Source: Bacteroidota bacterium
GTDB lineage: Bacteria > Bacteroidota > Bacteroidia > Flavobacteriales_D > Sanyastnellaceae
Length of the DNA: 64,000 nt
NCBI GenBank assembly: GCA_027622975.1
Contig: JAQBVN010000002.1
Location: forward strand, 1 to 64,000
Reading direction: 5' to 3'
Part shown: positions 1-8,738 of the stretch, one piece after another
Numbering within the stretch: position 1 is the stretch's first letter
Layout of the letters: the number at the start of each line of letters is the position of its first letter
The notes under the pieces: generated by a model
What the model was told of the DNA's origin: nothing
What the model saw: the letters and a program-made list of their open reading frames with translations, nothing else
Database searches by the model: none
Program-made: the position numbers and the translations under genes

Positions 1-1
1 C

Positions 2-1393
2 ATCTTGGGGATTCTCAGTTTGTTCGGAGAGGTTGATCAGGACCAGGATGGTGTGTGGGACAGCAACGATTTATGTCTCGACCTCGATGCGTGTAATTTC
101 GGTGCCAATCCCAGCGAGGATTGCTTGTATCTCGATGCCTTTGGGGTTTGCGGTGGTCAAGGAGTGTTGCCGGAACTGCTGATTGGGTCTTGGCGATTTA
201 GCACGGTTGTTGGTGCCGTCAGCATTGGCCCCGACCCCTACAGCACTTCGTGGTATGTCAGTCCGCTCAATGGGCTTCAGCCCGCGCAATATGACGATGT
301 ATACACCTTCAACATTGATGGTACGTTGACCACGGATTACAACGGGACCATCATTGATGCTTTCTTGGATTACAGCGAACAAGGCTATGGATGTGACCAA
401 GTGGACATCACATTCAGTCCCGGGGGGGGGACTTCGGGTGAGGATGCTTTCATGTTGGTTCCGGGTGCTGGGTCTTGTGCCTGTCCATTCATGGGAACAA
501 ACGACGGCGGATTGTCCTATGACATTGTTCAATTGACGTCCACAACGTTGATCATTCACACCCAAACCGACTTGGCCAATTGTGATGTGAACCCAGCTGG
601 TGGGTTCTTCACGTACATCTTCACCCGTGTAGACGATGGAACTGGGGGCTCCGGTGGAGATGGTTACGAGGGAGCGGACAGTTATCCAGGGATGACCCTG
701 GTTTGGTCGGACGAGTTCGATGGCAATGCCATCAACACGAGCAATTGGACCTACGACTTGGGAGCTTCAGGGTGGGGAAACAATGAGTGGCAGAACTACA
801 CCAATTCGCCCAACAACAGTTCGGTTGCGGATGGCTTCTTGACCATCACGGCGCGCGAGGAGGGCGGGGGCTACACCTCGGCTCGTATGAAATCCGTTGA
901 CTTGCAAGAATTCCAATTCGGTCGAATCGACATCCGTGCGAAGCTTCCCGAGGGGCAAGGCATTTGGCCTGCGCTTTGGATGCTCGGCGCCAACTTCCCA
1001 GAAGGGGGGTGGCCTCAGTGCGGAGAGATCGACATCATGGAACTCGTGGGGCACCAGCCAGGCACCAACCATGGCACGGCGCACTGGGGCGCCAATTTCG
1101 GCGTCCACCAATACAACGGAAGCAGCATCACGTTGCCCGGCGGTGCCAAATTCAGCGAGTCTTTCCACGTGTTCTCGATCGAGTGGCAGCAGAATTCCAT
1201 CGTGTGGTTCATGGACGATCAGCCGTTCTTCAGCATTGACAACACCCAAATGAACGGCCAGCCTTATCCGTTCAATGCGCCGTTCTTCTTCATCATGAAC
1301 ATCGCTGTGGGAGGGAACTGGCCTGGGTACCCAGACGCATCAACGGTGTTCCCACAGACCATGATGGTCGACTACGTGCGGGTGTTTCAGTAA
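2..1393 (+). CDS. Secreted GH16 beta-glucanase (laminarinase-like), 5' end missing
   Basis: The reading frame is open to the left edge, so the true start lies outside the window; the first in-frame start-like codon is TTG at 5, and residues are numbered from there. The C-terminal ~240 residues are a glycoside hydrolase family 16 domain: LVWSDEFDG opens it and GEIDIMELVG carries the catalytic ExDxxE signature (nucleophile E341, D343, acid/base E346). GH16 enzymes of this type cleave beta-1,3/1,4-glucans such as laminarin. The N-terminal part has a calcium-binding thrombospondin-3-like stretch (DQDGVWDSNDLC) and a Cys-rich DACNF...GVCGG motif common in secreted flavobacterial proteins, then a lipocalin-like region and a Gly-rich linker. 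The protein ends straight after the GH16 fold (DYVRVFQ), so I see no T9SS sorting domain. The family is secure; the exact substrate is inferred. Confidence 0.88.
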   Translation: MLGILSLFGEVDQDQDGVWDSNDLCLDLDACNFGANPSEDCLYLDAFGVCGGQGVLPELLIGSWRFSTVVGAVSIGPDPYSTSWYVSPLNGLQPAQYDDVYTFNIDGTLTTDYNGTIIDAFLDYSEQGYGCDQVDITFSPGGGTSGEDAFMLVPGAGSCACPFMGTNDGGLSYDIVQLTSTTLIIHTQTDLANCDVNPAGGFFTYIFTRVDDGTGGSGGDGYEGADSYPGMTLVWSDEFDGNAINTSNWTYDLGASGWGNNEWQNYTNSPNNSSVADGFLTITAREEGGGYTSARMKSVDLQEFQFGRIDIRAKLPEGQGIWPALWMLGANFPEGGWPQCGEIDIMELVGHQPGTNHGTAHWGANFGVHQYNGSSITLPGGAKFSESFHVFSIEWQQNSIVWFMDDQPFFSIDNTQMNGQPYPFNAPFFFIMNIAVGGNWPGYPDASTVFPQTMMVDYVRVFQ

Positions 1394-1493
1394 GCGGGCT
1401 GAAGCTGATGTTGCTGATGCGTTTACCAAAAGGGTCGCTGGTTTTATCGATTTCGCACTATATTTATGTTAAGCGTATTGAAAAACAAATTCG

Positions 1494-2216
1494 ATGAATC
1501 GATTAACTCAGACCACCCTGTTCACGTTTTGCGTCGTTTTACTTTCTCCTTTCCCCTCCGCAGGACAGTCTTGTGGATTGGTCTCTGATGAGCTCCGGAC
1601 CGTGGCTGCGACGCATGGATGTGGAATGCCTGTCGTTCATCAGGGTGTCACCTACGCCACGGTGGCCATTGGTGATCAGTGCTGGTTTGCCGAAAATGTC
1701 CGGTACCTGCCTTCAGTCAGTTCGGATGAAGACTATGGAAACGGAGCCTAAGCGTACGTCTATGGGTACAAAGGCACAGATGTCAACGAAGCGATGGAGC
1801 TGCCGGCATACCTCGAATATGGCGTGCTTTACAATCACGCTGCGGCAGTCAATTGGGACGTTTGTCCAACAGGTTGGCATCTGTCTCATCACACCGAATT
1901 CTACACGTTACGCACCTTCCTCGAATCCAACCAAGGCGGAAAATTGAAGACCACGGGAACTGTAGGAGGAGGCGATGGGCTTTGGAACGATCCCAACACA
2001 GGAGCAACCAATGAAACGGGCTTTTCCGCCAAGCCAGGGGGAGTTGTGACGGGGGCATTTTCAATGCAAATGGGCAACGAAGCGCATTTTTGGACTCCGG
2101 CCAATGCATCAGGCCCGTCAAAACAATCGTTTTATGTGCGGTACAACACGGGTTCGTTGGACTTGCGGACAGACCACCAGGCGCACGGAAAATCCGTTCG
2201 TTGCGTGCGCGATTGA
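1494..2216 (+). pseudogene. FISUMP-type secreted protein interrupted by an in-frame TAA
   Basis: A signal peptide (MNRLTQTTLFTFCVVLL...SAGQ) is followed by VAIGDQCWFAENVR, the hallmark opening of the Fibrobacter succinogenes major paralogous (FISUMP) domain. The frame stops at TAA 1749-1751 and continues in the same frame without any shift. The continuation gives GVLYNHAA, CPTGWHLSHHTEF, FSAKPGG and a terminal SVRCVRD, which are the expected later FISUMP motifs. The two halves together make one 240-residue domain of normal length with a single nonsense codon. Neighbouring genes use TAA as a stop, so recoding is unlikely. It may be a recent pseudogene, a strain polymorphism or a base-call error. 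The role of FISUMP proteins is poorly known; they are surface or secreted proteins. It lies 100 bp after the GH16 gene. Confidence 0.8.
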
Positions 2217-2282
2217 TTCCTCGGATCCCATCTCAGAATCCCCCACGTTGGGTTGTGGAGAACTGCCGTTTCGTCCGTGGTT

Positions 2283-2333
2283 GAATGTCGAGGAGTCGAA
2301 GTAGTTTGGCTGCTTCAAACCAAAACGACATTC
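2283..2333 (+). promoter_or_regulatory. Two-stem inverted-repeat structure just upstream of fabI
   Basis: GAATGTCG at 2283-2290 can pair with CGACATTC at 2326-2333. Inside it GAAGTAG (2298-2304) can pair with CTGCTTC (2310-2316), with one G-U pair and a five-base loop. The structure ends five bases before the ATG at 2339 and could influence fabI translation or transcription. No known riboswitch family is recognised. Function is inferred from position only. Confidence 0.35.
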
Positions 2334-2338
2334 GAGCC

Positions 2339-3166
2339 ATGGCGCACGATCTGCTGAAAGGAAAGAAGGGCATCATTTTTGGAGCCCTCAACGACATGTC
2401 CATCGCCTGGAAGGTGGCGTTGGAAGCCCACGCACAAGGCGCGGACATTGTGTTGACGAATGCGCCTGTGGCCATGCGCATGGGCGAAATCCACAACCTT
2501 GCCAAGCTTTGCGGTGACGCCCCCGTGATCCCTGCCGATGCCACCAGCGAGGAAGATCTTCAGAAGCTCTTCGAAGGGGCCATGGAGCACTTCGGAGGCA
2601 AGGTTGATTTTGTGTTGCACAGCATTGGCATGAGTCCCAACGTGAGGAAAGGCCGGCACTACACGGACATCAACTACAACTTTTTGCAGACGACGCTTGA
2701 CGTAAGCGCAATCTCGTTGCACAAGACGCTCGCAACTGCGAAAAAGCTCGACGCATTGAACGAATGGGGAAGCGTGGTGGCGTTGTCGTACATCGCCGCC
2801 CAAAGAATTTTCCCCGATTACGGAGACATGGCTGACGCGAAGTCGCTGTTGGAGAGCATCACGCGCAGTTTTGGCTACCATTATGGCGTCGCAAAGAAGA
2901 TCCGTGTGAATACTGTCAGCCAGTCGCCGACCGTGACGACGGCCGGCAGTGGCGTCAAGGGATTCGACGAGTTCATCAGTTACAGTGAGGCGATGTCGCC
3001 TCTTGGGAATGCCGACGCGCAGTCATGCGCGGAGTACTGCATCACGCTGTTCAGTGACTTGACCAGATACGTGACCATGCAGAACCTGTTCCACGACGGG
3101 GGCTTTTCCAACACGGGTGTATCCATGGAGGTGATCTCCAAGTTTGGTCCTGATCCTGAAGCTTGA
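2339..3166 (+). CDS. fabI: Enoyl-[acyl-carrier-protein] reductase (NADH)
   Basis: FabI catalyses the last reduction of each fatty-acid elongation cycle in the cytoplasm, turning trans-2-enoyl-ACP into acyl-ACP with NADH. The 275-residue product opens with the short-chain dehydrogenase fold (KGIIFGALNDMSIAW). It carries the FabI-type catalytic pair Y161-x6-K168 within YGDMADAKSLLE, and RVNTVSQSP for the later nucleotide-binding loop. I chose the ATG at 2339 because MAHDLLKGKK matches the usual FabI N-terminus; an ATG at 2285 would add 18 unrelated residues and cover the inverted repeat. It is a single gene with a hairpin terminator behind it. FabI is the target of triclosan and related inhibitors. 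Identification is firm. Confidence 0.95.
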   Translation: MAHDLLKGKKGIIFGALNDMSIAWKVALEAHAQGADIVLTNAPVAMRMGEIHNLAKLCGDAPVIPADATSEEDLQKLFEGAMEHFGGKVDFVLHSIGMSPNVRKGRHYTDINYNFLQTTLDVSAISLHKTLATAKKLDALNEWGSVVALSYIAAQRIFPDYGDMADAKSLLESITRSFGYHYGVAKKIRVNTVSQSPTVTTAGSGVKGFDEFISYSEAMSPLGNADAQSCAEYCITLFSDLTRYVTMQNLFHDGGFSNTGVSMEVISKFGPDPEA

Positions 3167-3206
3167 ATCCTGAGGACTGTGTGATGTCGCAGTCGTCTGA
3201 TCAAAG

Positions 3207-3232
3207 AGCGCGGCTTCATCGCGCTTTTTTTT
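3207..3232 (+). terminator. Rho-independent terminator after fabI
   Basis: AGCGCG (3207-3212) pairs with CGCGCT (3220-3225) across a seven-base loop, followed directly by a run of eight T residues. It lies 40 bp past the fabI stop and separates fabI from the threonine operon. Confidence 0.8.
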
Positions 3233-3393
3233 ATGGATCGAACGAGTTTGTTTGAGGGGAGCTGTGTAACTATCGCTCGGCTTTTCCGTACTTGTGGTCT
3301 GAACGATGTCAATCTGAGAATGTGTCAGAGGCATCGATGCTTCGAATGCTCGTAATTCCGGCGTAAATTGAAGCTGCACTTGTCAAATTCATC

Positions 3394-5856
3394 ATGGAGG
3401 TCATCAAATTTGGGGGAAGTTCATTGGTCGATGCTGCTGCGATGTCGCAGGTGGCAGACGTGTTGTGGGCGCGAAGGGATGTTCCCAAGTTCGTGGTGTT
3501 GTCCGCCATGGGAGGTGTGACAGATTCTTTGTTGAGAGCTGGGGCGTTGGCACGGGAGGGAAGCCCAGAATGGCACGACATCATGAGTGACCTTCGGAGA
3601 AGGCACCTTCGTTCTGCAGAAGCTTTGCTCGATGAAGAGAGAAGCAATGCTGTTTTCATAGAACTGGAGGATGGACTTTCGCACATCCGTTCTTTGTGTG
3701 AGGGAATTGAGCTACTGAGGGAATTCAGTCCCCACACACGAGATGCTCTCGTGAGCATGGGGGAGCGAATGAGTGTCCCCATTGTTCACGCATTGCTCTC
3801 TGAGAGAGGTTTCTCTACCGTCAGACTGCACGCGCTCGACATTGTGGCTACAGACAATCACCATGGTTCGGCCCAAGTGGATCGGTCCTTGACGGCGAGC
3901 CGATTGGCATCGGCCATGGCTCAGGCCAAAGATGTGGATATCGTGGTCATGGAGGGTTTTGTTGGCTGTTCCATGCAAGGGGAAGTTACCACCCTAGGGC
4001 GCGGAGGAAGCGACCTCACTGCGTCGTTGGTGGCGAGCATGGTCGGCGCCAAACACATGGAAAAGAGCACCGATGTGCCGGGAATGTTGACGGCCGATCC
4101 TCGTTTGGTTTCTTCAGCCAGAATCATCGAAAGCATGAGCTACGAAGAGGCCATGGAATTGTGTCATTTTGGTGCCAAAGTCATCTATCCTCCCACGTTG
4201 TTGCCTCTTCGCGAAGCAGGCATTCCCCTTGTGATTCGAAGCACCTTCGACACCAAGTCTGCGGGTACCACAATCAGCGCCAATCCTCATCCAGGGCAGG
4301 GTGTACGTGGCGTGTCGTCGATCGATGGCATGGCCTTGCTCACCTTGGTGGGAAGTGGTATGGTAGGTATTCCAGGGTATTCTCGCCGTTTGTTCATGGC
4401 CTTGTCCATGCATCACGTCAACGTCGTGTTGATCACTCAGGGGTCCTCTGAGCACAGCATCACCGTAGCGGTCCAAGAAATTCACATTGACTTGGCCTTG
4501 GAGGCGCTGAGGGATGAATTTGAAAGCGACCTGGCCGTGGGCAAGGTGGAGCCATTTCGTGTAGAGACAGGCTTGAGTATCCTCGCATTGGTAGGGGATG
4601 CCATGCACCATCACACTGGCATTTCTGGGCGCGCTTTTGATGCCTTGGGCAAAAATGGAGTCAACATCTTTGCGATTGCCCAAGGGTCAACGGAGCGCAA
4701 CATCAGCATTGTGATTCGCAAGCAAGACGTGGCCAAGGCGCTTCGCGCATTGCACGGCACGTTGTTTGAACGCGAGGTGCGTCGGATTCACTTGTTTTGC
4801 ATGGGCGTTGGAAATGTTGGGGGGACGCTGTTGGACCAAATTGCGGCGGCGCATGACGATTTGCTGAGCAGCAGAAGCATCGATGTTTGCGTGGTCGGTA
4901 TTGCGAATTCTAGGAAGCACGTGATGAATCCTGAAGGCATTGATTTGTCTAGGTGGCGTGAAACCATTGAATCGAAGGGCCAAAAGGGATCCCTTCCTGA
5001 ATTTGTCAAGGCCATGAGGGAACTGAATCTCGAGAATGCGGTGTTTGTGGACAACACGGCGAGCGAAGAAGTTGCGTCTATCTATGAACAAATTCTTCGC
5101 TCTTCCATTGGGGTGGTTGCCTCCAACAAGATCAGCGCGGCAGATACTCAGGCGAGGTACAATGAATTGAAGAGGTTGGCCTTGGCAAAGCATACACAAT
5201 ATCGTTTTGAAACGAATGTGGGAGCTGGGTTGCCTGTGATTGATACCATTGAGCATCTGGTTCAAAGCGGAGACCGCGTTCATCGCATTGACGCGGTCCT
5301 TTCAGGAACGTTGAACTATTTGTTCAGCACATTCGGAAGCGATTGTGGTTTTGTGGATGCGGTCCATGGAGCGATGGAAGCAGGCTACACAGAGCCTGAC
5401 CCGCGCATTGACCTGAGCGGCGTGGATGTCCAGCGAAAAATCTTGATTTTGGCGCGTGAGGCCGGATACACCATGGAAATGTCCGATATCGAGAATCCGG
5501 GGTTCCTGCCCAAGGAACTGATGATCGGCAGTGTCAAGGACTTCCTCGACAAGCTTCATACGGCAGAGGCGGATATGCAAGCGAAGTTGAAGCAAGCGCA
5601 GTCCAATGGCATGAGTCTTCGGTATGTGGCCAGTTTTGCTGTGGACGATTCAGGTCAGCCACGGGCATCCGTGGGCCTTCAGTCATTGCCACCCGATCAC
5701 GCGTTTTGCAAGTTGGAAGGATCGGACAATGTGGTCATGTTGCACACGGATCGGTACAAGGCTCGTCCTTTGATTGTTCAGGGAGCGGGGGCTGGTGCTG
5801 ATGTGACTGCCATGGGTGTTTTTGCGGACATCATGAGATTCGCAGCAACCCGTTAA
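3394..5856 (+). CDS. thrA: Bifunctional aspartokinase I / homoserine dehydrogenase I
   Basis: This 820-residue fusion carries out the first and third steps of the aspartate-to-threonine/methionine route. The N-terminal aspartokinase begins VIKFGGSSLVDA (phosphate-binding loop) and includes TLGRGGSDLTA. The middle holds two ACT regulatory repeats (VGSGMVGIPGYSRRLF...VNVVLITQGSSEHSI and a second copy ending FAIAQGSTERNISI), which suggests feedback control by threonine. The C-terminal homoserine dehydrogenase has a Rossmann stretch LFCMGVGNVGGTL and the signature RIDLSGVDVQRK. The length equals the E. coli enzyme. The start codon lies 227 bp after fabI, and only 9 bp separate the stop from thrB, so thrABC form one operon. 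I see no threonine-rich leader peptide that would indicate attenuation. Confidence 0.96.
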   Translation: MEVIKFGGSSLVDAAAMSQVADVLWARRDVPKFVVLSAMGGVTDSLLRAGALAREGSPEWHDIMSDLRRRHLRSAEALLDEERSNAVFIELEDGLSHIRSLCEGIELLREFSPHTRDALVSMGERMSVPIVHALLSERGFSTVRLHALDIVATDNHHGSAQVDRSLTASRLASAMAQAKDVDIVVMEGFVGCSMQGEVTTLGRGGSDLTASLVASMVGAKHMEKSTDVPGMLTADPRLVSSARIIESMSYEEAMELCHFGAKVIYPPTLLPLREAGIPLVIRSTFDTKSAGTTISANPHPGQGVRGVSSIDGMALLTLVGSGMVGIPGYSRRLFMALSMHHVNVVLITQGSSEHSITVAVQEIHIDLALEALRDEFESDLAVGKVEPFRVETGLSILALVGDAMHHHTGISGRAFDALGKNGVNIFAIAQGSTERNISIVIRKQDVAKALRALHGTLFEREVRRIHLFCMGVGNVGGTLLDQIAAAHDDLLSSRSIDVCVVGIANSRKHVMNPEGIDLSRWRETIESKGQKGSLPEFVKAMRELNLENAVFVDNTASEEVASIYEQILRSSIGVVASNKISAADTQARYNELKRLALAKHTQYRFETNVGAGLPVIDTIEHLVQSGDRVHRIDAVLSGTLNYLFSTFGSDCGFVDAVHGAMEAGYTEPDPRIDLSGVDVQRKILILAREAGYTMEMSDIENPGFLPKELMIGSVKDFLDKLHTAEADMQAKLKQAQSNGMSLRYVASFAVDDSGQPRASVGLQSLPPDHAFCKLEGSDNVVMLHTDRYKARPLIVQGAGAGADVTAMGVFADIMRFAATR

Positions 5857-5865
5857 CTTTCGGTC

Positions 5866-6801
5866 ATGCCTTCCTCGGAATCGTTGCGTGTTTGGGCACC
5901 GGCCACGGTCGCCAACCTCAATGTCGGATTCGACGCCTTGGGTTGCGCCCTTTGTGAGCCTGGTGAATGGATGGATTTTCGCCGGGTGTCTGAACCGGGT
6001 GTGCATTTGGTCAATGGCCCTGGGACTCTGTTGCCTTTGGAAGTTCATCAAAATGTCGCTGGCGTTGCTGCGCGATCGTTGATGAAGGCCCTTGATGTCT
6101 CTTGGGGCGTTGAGATTACGGTGCACAAAAGCATCAAGCCAGGAAGTGGCATTGGATCCAGTGCCGCGTCTGCGGTTGCAGCGGTTGTGGGCATCGACGC
6201 ACTTGCGGAATCAGGGATGCGGAAGGACGAGTTGCTTCCGTTTGCCTTGGATGGAGAAGCCGTGGCCAGCGGTGCCCGACATGCAGACAATGTGGCACCC
6301 GCCTTGATGGGTGGCTTGACTTTGGTGGATCCCGAAGGGCGTGTGAGTGCCTTGCCAATTCCTCACTCCTGGCACATGGTCGTCTTGCATCCTCAGGTGG
6401 AGATCAAAACGTCCGCTTCACGCGCTGTGTTGCCGGTGCACGTCACGCTTGATGAGGCCGTGAAGCAGGCTTCCTGGTTGGGCAAGTTTGTTCACGAACT
6501 CCATGTTGGTCGTGAGTTGGAGGCCATGTATTGCCTCGAAGATCTCTGGGTTGGACCCCATCGGAGTCCGCTTTTGCCATGCTGGGACGCCACCCGAAGT
6601 GCGGCCATGAATGCTGGGGCAAGGGCAGGGGGAATCAGCGGAAGCGGCCCATCTAGTTTTTGGGTTTGTTTGTCAGCTTCAGATGCCCAACGAGTGGCCG
6701 CTGCCCTTTCTGAGGTCATGAACGTGGCCAAATTGTCTCACAACCTTCACGTAACTACACTTTCAACGCAAGGAGCCCATGTTGTTTCACAGTCTGTCTG
6801 A
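5866..6801 (+). CDS. thrB: Homoserine kinase
   Basis: ThrB phosphorylates homoserine to O-phosphohomoserine, the substrate of ThrC. The 311-residue product is a GHMP-family kinase. Its ATP-binding loop reads KPGSGIGSSAASAVAA, and the C-terminal GHMP motif is seen in GARAGGISGSGPSSFWV. The N-terminus VWAPATVANLNVGFDALGCAL is typical of homoserine kinases. It follows thrA by 9 bp and its last 23 bases overlap the start of thrC in another frame, consistent with coupled translation. Confidence 0.95.
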   Translation: MPSSESLRVWAPATVANLNVGFDALGCALCEPGEWMDFRRVSEPGVHLVNGPGTLLPLEVHQNVAGVAARSLMKALDVSWGVEITVHKSIKPGSGIGSSAASAVAAVVGIDALAESGMRKDELLPFALDGEAVASGARHADNVAPALMGGLTLVDPEGRVSALPIPHSWHMVVLHPQVEIKTSASRAVLPVHVTLDEAVKQASWLGKFVHELHVGRELEAMYCLEDLWVGPHRSPLLPCWDATRSAAMNAGARAGGISGSGPSSFWVCLSASDAQRVAAALSEVMNVAKLSHNLHVTTLSTQGAHVVSQSV

Positions 6802-8050
6802 CCCACGCATTTGTCGAGAGGCAGCCACTGCAGTGGTTGAAGGATTGGCTCCGGACAAGGGGCTGTATTTCCCTGAGCACATACCTCGACTGCCAATGGA
6901 TTTTTGGTTGTCGGAAGAGGATATGGCCCCATGGAACTTGGGGGTGGAGATGATGGCTCCTTTCTTTGGGGGGGCTTTGTCCCATGATGAATTGGCTCCT
7001 CTGCTGAAGGATGTTCTGTCCTTTCCATTGGAGCTGCACGAGTTGGAGGACGGGGTCTATGCCTTGGAGCTGTTTCACGGCCCAACCCATGCTTTCAAAG
7101 ATGTCGGTGCGCGTTTCCTTTCGAGGATGCTTTCGAAGGTCAGTGACACGCGATTGACCATTTTGGTCGCCACAAGTGGCGATACGGGAAGTGCTGTGGC
7201 ACAAGGCTTTTTGGGGGTACCCAACATCGATGTGGTCATCTTGTATCCCCAGGGTAGAATCAGCAAAATTCAGGAACAGCAGCTGACCACAGCGGGTTCG
7301 AACATTCAGGCACTCGAAGTCCAAGGTGCTTTTGACGATTGTCAAGCCATGGTCAAGGCAGCTTTCATGGATTCCGAGCTGAAGAGTCAAAGACCTTTGA
7401 CCTCAGCCAACAGCATCAACATTGCCCGATGGTTGCCTCAAAGCATCTACTATGCTTGGGCCACCCATTTGTTGGGCGAGCCCATTCAATTCAGTGTTCC
7501 CTCAGGAAATGTGGGAAATTTGTCAGCGGGATTGTTGGCAGCCAACATGGGTATGCCTTGCGAGGGATTTGTGGCTGCCACCAATGCCAACGATGGATTG
7601 ACCAACCACCTGCAAGGGGGAAATTTTCAGCCTCGTCCATCAGTGCCCACCATCAGCAACGCCATGGATGTTGGAGACCCTTCCAATTTGCCGCGGCTCC
7701 TGGCGTTATGTGGCGGGGACTTGTCCGAGCTGAGGGCCATGGTGAAGGGTCATGCCATCAGTGATGACCAAACCCAGGAGATGATGCGTTCCGTCTGCGA
7801 CGCGACGGGATACCTCATGTGCCCACACACCGCAGTGGGCTATGCTGGATTGATGGCTCATCGTAAACCCGGAGTCCCTGGCGTCGTTTTGGCCACGGCG
7901 CATCCAGCCAAATTCTCCGAGGTCGTCAAGGAAGCCACAGGGGTGGAGCCTCCCATGCCTGACCATCTGAAGGAGTGCCTCTCACGTCCCAAAAAGGCCA
8001 TGGTCATTGAGGCATCGTACGAGGCGCTCAAGGCATTCTTGTTGTCCTGA
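6779..8050 (+). CDS. thrC: Threonine synthase
   Basis: ThrC converts O-phosphohomoserine to threonine using pyridoxal phosphate. The 423-residue product has the PLP-lysine motif HGPTHAFKDVGARF with K107 as the Schiff-base residue, and the phosphate-binding region VATSGDTGSAVA. The N-terminal YFPEHIPRLP stretch and SANSINIARWLPQ are characteristic of the long-form (fold-type II) threonine synthase. It begins inside the end of thrB and closes the threonine operon. Its stop faces nth on the other strand across a 28-bp gap with no clear terminator. Confidence 0.95.
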   Translation: MLFHSLSDPRICREAATAVVEGLAPDKGLYFPEHIPRLPMDFWLSEEDMAPWNLGVEMMAPFFGGALSHDELAPLLKDVLSFPLELHELEDGVYALELFHGPTHAFKDVGARFLSRMLSKVSDTRLTILVATSGDTGSAVAQGFLGVPNIDVVILYPQGRISKIQEQQLTTAGSNIQALEVQGAFDDCQAMVKAAFMDSELKSQRPLTSANSINIARWLPQSIYYAWATHLLGEPIQFSVPSGNVGNLSAGLLAANMGMPCEGFVAATNANDGLTNHLQGGNFQPRPSVPTISNAMDVGDPSNLPRLLALCGGDLSELRAMVKGHAISDDQTQEMMRSVCDATGYLMCPHTAVGYAGLMAHRKPGVPGVVLATAHPAKFSEVVKEATGVEPPMPDHLKECLSRPKKAMVIEASYEALKAFLLS

Positions 8051-8078
8051 GAGGCGATTGGAATTCGTGCATTCGTGG

Positions 8079-8738
8079 TCAGAACTTGGCGAGGAGGGAC
8101 TTCCTGCCAATGAAGGCCGTGATGTAGTCCTTGTCAAGACTCCAACCTCTTGCAGGGCTGTATTCCCTGCCATAGAAGATGATTTGGAGATGGAGCTTGT
8201 TCCACATGTCTCGCGGAAACAGCCGTTTGGCATCTTTTTCAGTTTGTTCGACTGATGTCCCATTGGACAGCCCCCACCGATACATCAGCCTGTGAATGTG
8301 CGTGTCCACGGGGAAGGCGGGAACGCCAAACGCTTGGCTCATCACCACCGAAGCTGTTTTGTGCCCAACGCCTGGAAGGGCTTCCAAATCGTCAAAATTG
8401 GCGGGTACTTGTCCTTCGTGCTGCTCAACAAGTATGCGACTCAGCTCTGAGATGGCCACACTCTTTCGTGGGGAAAGTCCACAGGGATGGATGATGTTTC
8501 GAATCACCTCCACAGGTTGAAGCATCATGTCATTGGGAGTGCGCGCAAGTTGGAAAAGAGCTGGGGTTACTTGGTTCACTCTGGCATCTGTGCATTGCGC
8601 TGACAGCAGCACAGCAACCAACAAGGTGTAGGGGTCATGGTGGTCAAGCGGAATAGGTGTTTCAGGATAGAGCTTGTGGAGCTCTTCAATCAACCACCTG
8701 ACCCTCTCCGCCTTGGTTTTCAGGGGCAGGGCAGTCAT
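8079..8738 (-). CDS. nth: Endonuclease III, lacking the [4Fe-4S] cysteines
   Basis: Nth is a base-excision DNA glycosylase/AP lyase that removes oxidised pyrimidines. The 219-residue product has the helix-hairpin-helix LEALPGVGHKTASVV with catalytic K127 and the downstream VDTHIHR aspartate D145. In most Nth proteins the C-terminus holds four cysteines for a 4Fe-4S cluster; here that region reads FYGREYSPARGWSLDKDYIT and has no cysteine. I chose the ATG at 8738 because it gives a four-base ATGA overlap with the upstream DUF6702 gene; an earlier ATG at 8783 would add 15 residues inside that gene. Glycosylase function is expected because the catalytic pair is intact. I recall cluster-less Nth variants in other flavobacteria, so this may be a lineage trait. 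Confidence 0.92.
   Translation of the reverse strand: MTALPLKTKAERVRWLIEELHKLYPETPIPLDHHDPYTLLVAVLLSAQCTDARVNQVTPALFQLARTPNDMMLQPVEVIRNIIHPCGLSPRKSVAISELSRILVEQHEGQVPANFDDLEALPGVGHKTASVVMSQAFGVPAFPVDTHIHRLMYRWGLSNGTSVEQTEKDAKRLFPRDMWNKLHLQIIFYGREYSPARGWSLDKDYITAFIGRKSLLAKF

Noticed and set aside
1163-1175. CACGTG-centred sequence resembling parS
   Set aside because: The flanks do not match the 14-16 bp parS palindrome, and it lies within GH16 coding sequence. Other CACGTG sites in the window are also partial.
3233-3393. Threonine attenuator leader upstream of thrA
   Set aside because: No short Thr/Ile-rich open frame or paired terminator/antiterminator stems were found.
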